Source: JAIEPT01 sp038217425
GTDB taxonomy: Bacteria > Planctomycetota > Planctomycetia > Gemmatales > Gemmataceae
Assembly (NCBI GenBank): GCA_038217425.1
Contig: JBBQPM010000023.1
Span: 1 to 53,642 of the forward strand
DNA length: 53,642 bases
Reading direction: 5' to 3'
Part shown: piece by piece, positions 7,772 through 14,547 of the stretch
How the letters are laid out: every line of letters starts with the position of its first letter
How positions within the stretch are numbered: the first letter of the stretch is position 1
Made by a program: the position numbers and the translations under genes
The notes under the pieces: generated by a model
What the model saw: only the letters and a program-made list of their open reading frames with translations
What the model was told of the DNA's origin: nothing
Database searches by the model: none

Positions 7772-8281
7772 GTGGCTGACGAAAGTATGAAATCGCCCAG
7801 CAGTCCGGCGCCGTTCGACGTGCGGACGATCAAGCAGCTGGTCGGGCTGATGGCGCAGAACGACCTGAGCGAGATCGATCTGCGCGACGGCGAACAGCGC
7901 GTGCGCATTCGCCGAGGCGGACGCCCCGCCGTGACGATGGCGCCGACGGCGAGCTATGCGCTCCCCACGGCGTCAGCGCCCGTCGCGCCGACGAGCGCTC
8001 CCGCGACTCCTTCGGCGCCGGTCAAGCCGTCGCGCAATTTGCTCGAGATCAAGAGCGAGACCGTCGGCACCTTCTACGCCCGGCCCAATCCGGAATCGCC
8101 GCCGTACGTGTCGGTCGGCTCGCGTGTGACTCCGAGCACGGTCGTCTGCCAAATCGAGGCGATGAAGCTCTACAACGCCATCGAATCGGGCGTCGCCGGC
8201 GTCATTGCCGAGCTTTGCGTCGAGAACGCTCAGCCGGTCGAGTTCGGGCAGGTGCTCTTCCGCGTCGATCCGGCGGGTTGA
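7772..8281 (+). CDS. accB: Biotin carboxyl carrier protein of acetyl-CoA carboxylase
   Basis: This 169-residue protein starts at GTG, with AAGGAG upstream. The N-terminal helical region (about 15-50) is followed by an Ala/Pro/Thr-rich flexible linker (about 55-87). The C-terminal biotinyl domain carries the EAMK motif with the biotinylated Lys132. It shuttles carboxybiotin between biotin carboxylase and carboxyltransferase in the first step of fatty acid synthesis. It lies 11 nt after the M24 peptidase gene and upstream of accC, although an inverted repeat separates it from accC. Confidence 0.96.
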   Translation: MADESMKSPSSPAPFDVRTIKQLVGLMAQNDLSEIDLRDGEQRVRIRRGGRPAVTMAPTASYALPTASAPVAPTSAPATPSAPVKPSRNLLEIKSETVGTFYARPNPESPPYVSVGSRVTPSTVVCQIEAMKLYNAIESGVAGVIAELCVENAQPVEFGQVLFRVDPAG

Positions 8282-8303
8282 TGCGAGACGCAAAATGCGA
8301 ATT

Positions 8304-8403
8304 GAGCCACAGAGAGCACAGAGGACACAGAGTCGGAACTAGAAGAAAGCGATGCTCGTTCTGCATTTGCTTTCTCGGTGTCCTCCGTGCTCTCTGTGGC
8401 TGG
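8304..8403. repeat. Inverted repeat of CACAGAG units (family E)
   Basis: The left arm has GCCACAGAG followed by further CACAGAG-type units; the right arm has CTCTGTGGC preceded by CTCCGTG and GTGTCC. The arms are separated by about 40 nt. A second copy is at 45239-45317. It sits between accB and accC and could affect readthrough or mRNA stability. Confidence 0.8.
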
Positions 8404-8450
8404 TTTGTTCTTCGCTTCGGCGCACACGAAATTCACTCGAGTGGGACGTC

Positions 8451-9797
8451 ATGTTTCAACGCATCCTGGTAGCCAATCGCGGCGAAATTGCCCTGCGCGT
8501 CATCCGCGCTTGCCGAGATCTCGGCGTCGAAGTCGTCGCCGTCTACAGCGAGGCCGACCGAGGGGCCCCGTACCTAGATCTGGCCGACGACAAGATTTGC
8601 ATCGGCCCCGCCGTCTCCACCGAGAGCTACCTCAATATCCCACGCATCATCAGCGCCGCCGAGGTCGCCAATGCCCAGGCGATCCATCCGGGTTACGGCT
8701 TCCTCTCCGAAAACGCCCACTTCGCCGAGGTCTGCCGCGATTGCAAGATCGAGTTCATCGGCCCGCCCCACCAGGCGATGAACAAGCTAGGGAACAAGAA
8801 CGAGGCGCGGAAAGTCGCCAAGGAGGTCGGCGTCCCCGTCGTCCCCGGCAGCGAAGGGCTCCTCACCAGCGAAGCCGAGGCGCTCAAGCTCGCCAACGAC
8901 ATGGGCTATCCCGTGCTGATCAAGGCCTCCGCAGGCGGCGGCGGCCGCGGCATGCGCGTCGGCCGGGACGACGCGTCTTTGTCCGCCGGCTATCACTCCG
9001 CCAAGGCCGAGGCCGAGAAGGCGTTCAAGGACGGCAGCATCTATCTCGAAAAGTACATCGAGAAGCCGCGCCACATCGAAGTGCAAGTCCTGGGCGACAA
9101 GCATGGCAACGTCGTCCATCTCTGGGAGCGCGATTGTTCCCTGCAGCGTCGCCATCAGAAACTCGTCGAGGAATCGCCGGCCCCGAACCTGCCCCAGACG
9201 GTCCGCGAAGACATCTGCAACACCGCGGTCAAGCTCGTCAAGGGCGTCGGCTACTACAGTGCGGGAACCTGCGAGTTCCTCGTCGACAAGGACAATCGCT
9301 TCTACTTCATCGAACTCAACGCCCGCATCCAGGTCGAGCATCCCGTCTCCGAACTGGTCACCGGCATCGACCTCGTCCGCGAGCAAATCCGCGTCGCGGC
9401 CGGCGAAAAATTGCCGTTCGCGCAGAAAGACATCGTTCATCGCGGCTGCGCCATCGAGTGCCGCATTAACGCCGAGGATCCCGCGCACGACTTCCGCCCG
9501 TCGCCGGGGCTCATCACCAAATGGCAACCCGCCGGCGGCCCGGGCGTACGGCTTGACACCCATGTGTCGCAAGGCTACCGCGTGCCCCCCAACTACGATT
9601 CGATGATCGCCAAGCTCCTCGTGTATCAGCCGACGCGTGCCGAAGCCTTCGCCGTCATGCGCCGCGCGCTGAAAGAGTTCGTCATCGAAGGCATCAAGAC
9701 CACCATCCCCATCCACCAGAAGATCTTCGACAATCCGTCGTTCATCGAGGGCAAGGTCGACACGACGTTCATCGAGCGCACGTGGATGAACAAGTAG
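8451..9797 (+). CDS. accC: Biotin carboxylase subunit of acetyl-CoA carboxylase
   Basis: I chose the ATG giving MFQRILVANRGEIALRVIR, the classical start, which yields 448 residues, almost the same as the E. coli enzyme. It is an ATP-grasp enzyme: a glycine-rich loop KASAGGGGRGMR, HPGYGFLSEN in the N-domain, and the catalytic LNARIQVEHPVSE segment (more often N-T-R in other bacteria). It carboxylates biotin on AccB using ATP and bicarbonate. The longer upstream frame would run through the family E repeat and is rejected. Confidence 0.97.
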   Translation: MFQRILVANRGEIALRVIRACRDLGVEVVAVYSEADRGAPYLDLADDKICIGPAVSTESYLNIPRIISAAEVANAQAIHPGYGFLSENAHFAEVCRDCKIEFIGPPHQAMNKLGNKNEARKVAKEVGVPVVPGSEGLLTSEAEALKLANDMGYPVLIKASAGGGGRGMRVGRDDASLSAGYHSAKAEAEKAFKDGSIYLEKYIEKPRHIEVQVLGDKHGNVVHLWERDCSLQRRHQKLVEESPAPNLPQTVREDICNTAVKLVKGVGYYSAGTCEFLVDKDNRFYFIELNARIQVEHPVSELVTGIDLVREQIRVAAGEKLPFAQKDIVHRGCAIECRINAEDPAHDFRPSPGLITKWQPAGGPGVRLDTHVSQGYRVPPNYDSMIAKLLVYQPTRAEAFAVMRRALKEFVIEGIKTTIPIHQKIFDNPSFIEGKVDTTFIERTWMNK

Positions 9798-9800
9798 GGC

Positions 9801-9924
9801 AGCGAAAGCCCAGGGATGGCTATCCCTGGGGAAGCGCCAGGCGACGTCATTTTCTCGATGATCGCGAACAAATCTCGGTTCGGACGCTTCCCCAGGGATC
9901 GCCATCCCTGGGCTTTCACACGCG
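9801..9924. repeat. Composite inverted pair of family B repeats
   Basis: Two family B units in opposite orientation (about 9804-9834 and 9886-9916) flank about 50 nt of unique sequence, and GAAGCG/CGCTTC extends the arms inward. It lies between the convergent ends of accC and the small secreted protein gene, where a bidirectional terminator would be expected. Confidence 0.75.
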
Positions 9925-9925
9925 C

Positions 9926-10177
9926 TTACTCCGGATCGAGCGAATCTTGATCGTGGGCGCCTGCCACGACATAGCTGCGCGTCGTGCTGTCGTAGTAAAC
10001 CTCCGCCATCGACCAGCCCGGAACCTGTCCTTGATTGATGGTCTGGGCGATGCGCTCGGCATGCTGCTTGGTTTGGGTGCGGGTGTAGGTCTCGATCAGG
10101 ATCGAGTCGGCCTGCGCGGGCAGCGCCAGGGCGAATGCAAGGGCCAGGGCGCTCAGGAAAAAAGTCAGCGTCTTCAT
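9926..10177 (-). CDS. Small secreted protein, 83 residues
   Basis: The ATG giving MKTLTFFL follows GGAGG at good spacing. Residues 1-23 are a clear signal peptide ending in AQA before Asp. The mature part is about 60 residues with a Thr/Gln/His-rich first half and a Tyr/Asp-rich end. No motif or family is recognised. It is convergent with accC and divergent from the peroxiredoxin gene. I rate it real because of the ribosome binding site and signal peptide. Confidence 0.7.
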   Translation of the reverse strand: MKTLTFFLSALALAFALALPAQADSILIETYTRTQTKQHAERIAQTINQGQVPGWSMAEVYYDSTTRSYVVAGAHDQDSLDPE

Positions 10178-10347
10178 CGTCGCCTCCGAGGTTCGTTGGT
10201 TGCGTTTCCCAACCGGGCATTGCCGAAGCGGCTGCGGGCCGGCCAATCTTTTTCGATTGCCGCTGGCAATGCGCTCTCGGCTTTGTCACAATATCTTCTG
10301 CCTACCTCGTTTTTCACACCTTTGTTCCCCGTTATGGAGATTGTTTC

Positions 10348-10923
10348 ATGCGTCGTTTCCTCTTCAGTTTGGCCATCGCTCTCACGGCCTTGGCCACGTC
10401 CGTTTCCGCCCAGGAGAAAAAAGTGAAAGTCGGCGACAAGGCCCCCGCGTTCTCCGCGCCCGATGAGACCGGCAAGACCTTCGATTCCAAGGACGTCGTC
10501 GGCAAGAAGGTCGTCGTGCTGTACTTCTACCCCGCCGACTTCACCGGCGGCTGCACGAAGCAAGCCTGCGGCTACCGCGATGAAACCGTCAAGCTCAAGG
10601 ACGTCGTCGTCCTGGGCGTCAGCGGCGATTCCGTCAAGACGCACGCCCTGTTCAAAAAGGACCACATGTTGCCGTTCACGCTGCTCGCCGACGAAAAGGG
10701 CGAAGTCGCCAAGGCGTTCGGCGTGCCGGTCAAGGTCGGCGAGTTCAAGGCCACGGGCAAAGACTCCGCGGGCAAGGCGATCGAGCTGGTCCGTTCCGCA
10801 TCCGCCGAGCGTTACACGGTGGTGATCGACAAGTCGGGCAAGATCGCGGACGTCCACGCGGTCGGCAAAGGCGCCGCGGAAGATCCGAAGCGCGTGACCA
10901 AGATCGTCGAGAATCTGAAGTAG
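10348..10923 (+). CDS. Secreted peroxiredoxin (BCP/AhpC-TSA type)
   Basis: The 191-residue protein begins with a signal peptide (1-21, ending in VSA before Gln). The thioredoxin-like domain contains YPADFTGGCTKQAC, with peroxidatic Cys69 and a second Cys74 five residues later, the arrangement of atypical 2-Cys BCP-type enzymes. It should reduce peroxides in the periplasm using an unidentified thiol donor. Location outside the cytoplasm is unusual for the wider family but common in planctomycetes. A hairpin follows the stop codon. Confidence 0.9.
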   Translation: MRRFLFSLAIALTALATSVSAQEKKVKVGDKAPAFSAPDETGKTFDSKDVVGKKVVVLYFYPADFTGGCTKQACGYRDETVKLKDVVVLGVSGDSVKTHALFKKDHMLPFTLLADEKGEVAKAFGVPVKVGEFKATGKDSAGKAIELVRSASAERYTVVIDKSGKIADVHAVGKGAAEDPKRVTKIVENLK

Positions 10924-10934
10924 ATCGCATGATG

Positions 10935-10969
10935 CGCCGACGCGTGAATCCGCGTCGGCGTACTCCTTT
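10935..10969 (+). terminator. Hairpin after the peroxiredoxin gene
   Basis: CGCCGACGCG (10935-10944) pairs perfectly with CGCGTCGGCG (10951-10960) around a 6-nt loop. The following TACTCCTTTA is only a weak U-tract. Confidence 0.5.
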
Positions 10970-10978
10970 AGGTGGACT

Positions 10979-11311
10979 ATGAATGTTTTTCGCGAACGCT
11001 ACCCCGATCTGCACGCGCTCTTGGTTGCCATCCGGAGACGTCCGGGAATGTTCTTGGGACAACAAACGATCGCCGGTTTAAGCCTCCATTTGGGAGGCAT
11101 CGCGTTCGCTGAAATTTACCACGAAATCGCTCCCGAACGGCAGATAGTAGGAGTTCAGCTCAACGATTTTGAACGTTGGGTCGAGGCGACGTACAACCCT
11201 CGGAAATTGTCCCACAATTCAATGAGTCTTGCCGAGTACTTAGCAGGATCGAGTTCAGCGGGTTTCGATTTGTGGTTTCTCTGGTACGATGAATATCGAA
11301 GCCATCCCTAG
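10979..11311 (+). CDS. Small cytoplasmic protein with RRPGMFLG motif
   Basis: The 110-residue protein has no signal peptide or membrane segment. The N-terminal motif RRRPGMFLG (19-27), followed by a predicted helix, resembles small proteins often found beside polymorphic toxins as putative immunity proteins, which carry (K/R)RPGMYLG. That similarity is from memory of the pattern and should be treated as weak. The Trp/Tyr/Asp-rich C-terminus (FDLWFLWYDEY) is typical of such acidic partners. No toxin gene is adjacent. The DUF4160 gene follows after 33 nt. Confidence 0.55.
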   Translation: MNVFRERYPDLHALLVAIRRRPGMFLGQQTIAGLSLHLGGIAFAEIYHEIAPERQIVGVQLNDFERWVEATYNPRKLSHNSMSLAEYLAGSSSAGFDLWFLWYDEYRSHP

Positions 11312-11344
11312 AAGTCGAATTGATGGGCTCAGGCGAATTAGCAG

Positions 11345-11581
11345 ATGCCGACCGTACTGCGCGTAGGACGCTTTCGCTTTGCTTTCTTCAGCAATGAAGG
11401 AGAAGAACCTCCGCACATCCATGTAAAGGCGAGCGGCGACGAAGCGAAGTTCTGGCTCGATCCAATCGAGTTAGCGGCAAATCACGGCTTCAACGGACGC
11501 GAATTGCAGCAAATCAGGCGAGAAGTTGAGAAGCATCGGGACCAACTCTTGGAGGCGTGGAATGAGCACTTCAGCACGTAA
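11345..11581 (+). CDS. DUF4160 family protein
   Basis: This 78-residue protein has the typical DUF4160 layout: MPTVLRVGRFRFAFFSNEG, then EPPHIHVKA and AKFWLDP, and a C-terminal helix ending in EAWNEHF. The conserved His pair in PPHIH stands out. Genes of this family are very often followed by a DUF2442 gene, as here, and the pair has been proposed as a toxin-antitoxin-like module. The biochemical activity is not established. The next gene starts 20 nt before this one ends. Confidence 0.85.
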   Translation: MPTVLRVGRFRFAFFSNEGEEPPHIHVKASGDEAKFWLDPIELAANHGFNGRELQQIRREVEKHRDQLLEAWNEHFST

Positions 11582-11870
11582 GCCGACGCGGTCAGTGCAG
11601 AAGCAACCGAAATTTCAGCGGGCGTTTGTCCCGACAACGGCACTCGCCAAAAAAGTCGAATGCGACGACGCCATGATGCACGTCACCTTCACGGACGGAC
11701 GCGTACTCAGCGTGCCGCTTGCCTGGTTCCCGATTCTGCGGCGAGGTACTCCCGACCAACGTTCGCATTACGAAATCAGCGGCGGCGGCGTCAGTTTGCA
11801 TTGGCCGGAACTGGACGAGGATCTTTCAATCGCTGGGCTCATGGCCGGTGTGGATCCGCAGTCGGCGTAG
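11562..11870 (+). CDS. DUF2442 family protein
   Basis: I start at the ATG giving MSTSARKP (102 residues), which lies inside the end of the DUF4160 gene. The conserved DUF2442 block is clear: FTDGRVLSVPLAWFPIL, then the SGGGVSLHWPELDEDLSI motif and a GLMAG end. The family is the usual partner of DUF4160 and is thought to act as its antitoxin or DNA-binding partner. The overlap indicates co-translation. Confidence 0.85.
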   Translation: MSTSARKPTRSVQKQPKFQRAFVPTTALAKKVECDDAMMHVTFTDGRVLSVPLAWFPILRRGTPDQRSHYEISGGGVSLHWPELDEDLSIAGLMAGVDPQSA

Positions 11871-12080
11871 GTAAGGCGAGTATTGACGTCAGCGAAGCCG
11901 AACACGAACAACAACGAAAGATATCGGCCCGGTTCTGCGGGGCGCTACGAACTCTTGGATCGCACTGCGAGCATGATGACTCCTGGCGCCCCGTCCAAAA
12001 GGCCGTCGCCACTCCTGTGATGCTGGACGATTCACTGCGGGCATATCACGTCCGCTCTCGGCTCAAACGGCGTAAGTCGA

Positions 12081-12086
12081 TACAAT
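12081..12086 (+). promoter_or_regulatory. -10-like hexamer TACAAT before the VapBC pair
   Basis: TACAAT lies 37 nt upstream of the antitoxin start. No convincing -35 box is seen. The 200 nt before it (11871-12080) hold nothing else that I recognise. Confidence 0.4.
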
Positions 12087-12123
12087 ATAGTCAGGCAATT
12101 CGGTACCCGAAGTGGAGTTGGCC

Positions 12124-12357
12124 ATGGTGATTACTCTTGGTCCCGAACTGGAAACCGCCTTGAGCGAACAGGCTCGCCAGCGCGGTATGCCGGCGGAAAC
12201 GTTGGCGCTCAACGCATTGCGAGAACGTTTTCTTCCCGCTCGCCGGCCTCGGCTCGAACCTCAGGACGAGTGGGAGCGTGGTCTGCTCGAATTGTCGATG
12301 GACTGCGGGATTTCCCTTTCGGATGAAGCCCTAAGCCGCGACGCGATGTACGATTAG
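12124..12357 (+). CDS. VapB-like antitoxin
   Basis: The protein has 77 residues from the ATG giving MVITLGPE, which is preceded by GGAG at 7 nt. The first 40 residues look like a ribbon-helix-helix or similar fold (ITLGPELETALSEQARQRG). The C-terminal part is acidic and should wrap the toxin. Its stop codon overlaps the toxin GTG start by one base. It should neutralise the PIN ribonuclease and repress the shared promoter. Confidence 0.75.
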   Translation: MVITLGPELETALSEQARQRGMPAETLALNALRERFLPARRPRLEPQDEWERGLLELSMDCGISLSDEALSRDAMYD

Positions 12358-12806
12358 TGGCCTACCTGATTGACACCAATGTATTGGTGAGAATCGCAAA
12401 CGTAGCGGATGTCGATCATTTGACGGCTTCCGACGCTGTGCTGGAATTGCATCGGCGCGGGGATGCGTTACATGTCACGGGCCAAGTCCTCATCGAGTTT
12501 CGGAACGCGGCTACTCGTCCGAAGACGATGAATGGACTGGGAATGTCGATCGCGAAAGCAGAAGCCTTTGCTGCTCGTTTTGAATCGACTTTTCCTCTGG
12601 CGCCAGATACTCCGGCCGTCTATCCTAACTGGAAAGCGATGGTCGAAGCTCTCGGAGTGATCGGCAAACGGGTGCACGACGCCCGGTTGGTCGCCGTCTG
12701 CCACACGCACCAAATCTCGCACCTGCTCACGTTCAACGTCGCGAACTTCAAGGGACTAGCCAGTTTTGGGCCGGGCGTCTTCATCGTCCATCCCGCGAAC
12801 GTCTGA
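12357..12806 (+). CDS. VapC-like PIN domain ribonuclease toxin
   Basis: This 149-residue PIN protein begins at GTG. The acidic active site is visible: D6 in YLIDTNVL, E47 in LIEFRNA and D108 in RVHDARL; the fourth position, in LLTFNVANF, has Asn where other VapC proteins often have Asp nearby. It should be a Mg-dependent endoribonuclease inhibited by the upstream antitoxin. VapC toxins are commonly specific for tRNA or rRNA, but the target cannot be read here. Confidence 0.88.
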   Translation: MAYLIDTNVLVRIANVADVDHLTASDAVLELHRRGDALHVTGQVLIEFRNAATRPKTMNGLGMSIAKAEAFAARFESTFPLAPDTPAVYPNWKAMVEALGVIGKRVHDARLVAVCHTHQISHLLTFNVANFKGLASFGPGVFIVHPANV

Positions 12807-12831
12807 GCCCTTCTTCCGTTGAGATCCCTGC

Positions 12832-13476
12832 ATGACCGAGCTGCGCGCCTTCAATCTGATTCACTTCCTCGACTTCTACTTCGCTCTCATGTTCTTCTAC
12901 GGCACCATTCGCCGTTGGCGGCAGTACCGGAGCATGGCCCAGATCGCGGTGAGCGGTCCCAAACGCTGGCCGAAATTGCTCCAGCTCATCAAGGAACATC
13001 GCACCCTCTTCATGACCTGGGCCACCGTCGCGCCGCTCGCCCTGGCCCTCGGCGTCTGGATGATTCAACTCTCGCTTTCGCGCTTCCTCTTCCCTGAAGC
13101 AGGTAACCCCCCCCACGGTCTCACCCTCGGCGGACTCCTGGACAACTGGCCCTTCCTCATTCCCGCGACGATCTTCGCCATTGCCATGTTCAGCGTCGAT
13201 CTTTACTTCATCATTTGCATCGGCCAGGTCGATCAGGCCGAAACCGAGACCTACTTCGACCAGGCCGAATATTGGCTCAACTCGGCCACCGCGCATGTCG
13301 TCCGCATCGCGACCTTCGGCTTCGTCAATCCCCGCCGTATGGTGCGCGACGAGGTGCAGAAGGCTTTGGTGAGCGCCAGCGGCCTGCTCAACGCCTCGCT
13401 CTGGTGGTGGAATCTACAGGTGACGCTGCGACTGGCGTTCGCGTTCATTTTGTGGCTCGCCTGGGCGCTGTCGTAG
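12832..13476 (+). CDS. Integral membrane protein of unknown function
   Basis: The 214-residue protein has about four hydrophobic segments (about 10-24, 60-82, 108-130 and 195-213). It starts 25 nt after the VapC stop, but it is more likely linked to the DUF58-BatA-vWA genes that follow. The loop between the third and fourth segments is charged and contains QVDQAETETYFDQAEYW. I do not recognise a family. It could be a membrane partner of the vWA proteins. Confidence 0.7.
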   Translation: MTELRAFNLIHFLDFYFALMFFYGTIRRWRQYRSMAQIAVSGPKRWPKLLQLIKEHRTLFMTWATVAPLALALGVWMIQLSLSRFLFPEAGNPPHGLTLGGLLDNWPFLIPATIFAIAMFSVDLYFIICIGQVDQAETETYFDQAEYWLNSATAHVVRIATFGFVNPRRMVRDEVQKALVSASGLLNASLWWWNLQVTLRLAFAFILWLAWALS

Positions 13477-13478
13477 CA

Positions 13479-13484
13479 TAAGAT
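13479..13484 (+). promoter_or_regulatory. -10-like hexamer TAAGAT before the DUF58 gene
   Basis: TAAGAT followed by ATC lies 43 nt upstream of the start. The same TAAGATATC string occurs at the same distance before the nucleotide-sugar dehydrogenase gene (52964-52969, minus strand). Confidence 0.35.
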
Positions 13485-13527
13485 ATCCTCGTCCCACCCG
13501 CCTTGCTCGCTCCCTCCTGGATTCTCG

Positions 13528-14547
13528 ATGCCTCTCAAACTTTCGATGTCATGGTTGCGCGGCCTGGGCCGACAAGCTCAGATGCTGTTCCAAAAAGTTC
13601 ACCGCGCCGTTCTCGCCGGCGACGGTCCCAAACTCGCCGAGGCGCTGGGCGGGAACGATCCGCAACGCTATCTCGATCCCGGCATCCTCGCGCGCGTCGG
13701 CTTCTCGCCGCTGCTGGCCAAGGTCGTTGTCGAAGGCTTCCTCAACGGACTGCACAAAAGTCCCTTTCACGGCTTCTCCGTCGAGTTCGCCGAGCACCGC
13801 GAATACGTCCCCGGCGACGATCTCAAATATCTCGACTGGGCCCTCTACGCCCGCACCGATCACTTCTACATCAAACGCTTCGAGGAAGAAACCAACCTCC
13901 GGGCGTATATCCTCCTCGACTCTTCCGCGTCGATGGGCTACGGTACCGGGCTGCTCACGAAATGGGACTACTCCTGCTTTCTGGCGACGTGCCTGGCGTA
14001 TCTCATGGTTCGGCAACAGGACGCCGCGGGGCTGATGCTGTTCGGCGAAAAGGCGGGCCTGATCGTGCCGCCGCGCTGTCGGCGCTCGCATCTTCGGCAA
14101 CTCATGCTGACGCTCGTCAATCAGAAGCCGGCGGGCGAAACGAAGCTCGAGACGGCCATCCGCGGCATGGTCCGCAACATCAAACGCCGGGGGCTCGTCG
14201 TCCTCATCAGCGATCTCATCGACGATCCGCAAGAGACGATCCGGGCGATAAAGCTGCTGGCCGGGCATCGGCACGACGTCATCGTCTTCCACGTGCAGGA
14301 CGCGACCGAGCAGGAGTTTAACTTCACCAGCCCCGCCTTGCTCCGCGATCTCGAGACCGGCGAGGACATGGAAGTCGACCCCGCCACGCTGCGCTCGGCG
14401 TATCTCGAGCAGATGCGCGAACTGACCGCCTTCTACAAGAAAGGCCTGACGGAGATGGGCATTGACTATCAACTCGTGAACACGAAGCAGACATACGACC
14501 AGGCCCTCACCGCGTACCTCAATCGCCGTAGCCGGAGCCGCAAATGA
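13528..14547 (+). CDS. DUF58 protein with von Willebrand A-like domain
   Basis: The protein has 339 residues. The DUF58 signature is intact: GLHKSPFHGFSVEFAEHR, then GDDLKYLDW, ART and KRFEEET (about 74-121). It is followed by a vWA fold whose metal site DSSAS begins at D131. In most bacteria DUF58 genes sit after a moxR AAA ATPase gene and before BatA-type genes. The last two are here, but no moxR is visible in the window. The role is probably assembly or quality control at the membrane. The stop overlaps the next start by 4 nt (ATGA). Confidence 0.9.
   Translation: MPLKLSMSWLRGLGRQAQMLFQKVHRAVLAGDGPKLAEALGGNDPQRYLDPGILARVGFSPLLAKVVVEGFLNGLHKSPFHGFSVEFAEHREYVPGDDLKYLDWALYARTDHFYIKRFEEETNLRAYILLDSSASMGYGTGLLTKWDYSCFLATCLAYLMVRQQDAAGLMLFGEKAGLIVPPRCRRSHLRQLMLTLVNQKPAGETKLETAIRGMVRNIKRRGLVVLISDLIDDPQETIRAIKLLAGHRHDVIVFHVQDATEQEFNFTSPALLRDLETGEDMEVDPATLRSAYLEQMRELTAFYKKGLTEMGIDYQLVNTKQTYDQALTAYLNRRSRSRK

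Noticed and set aside
8352..8450. N-terminal extension of AccC
   Set aside because: It translates the family E inverted repeat and the classical MFQRILVANRGE start is downstream.
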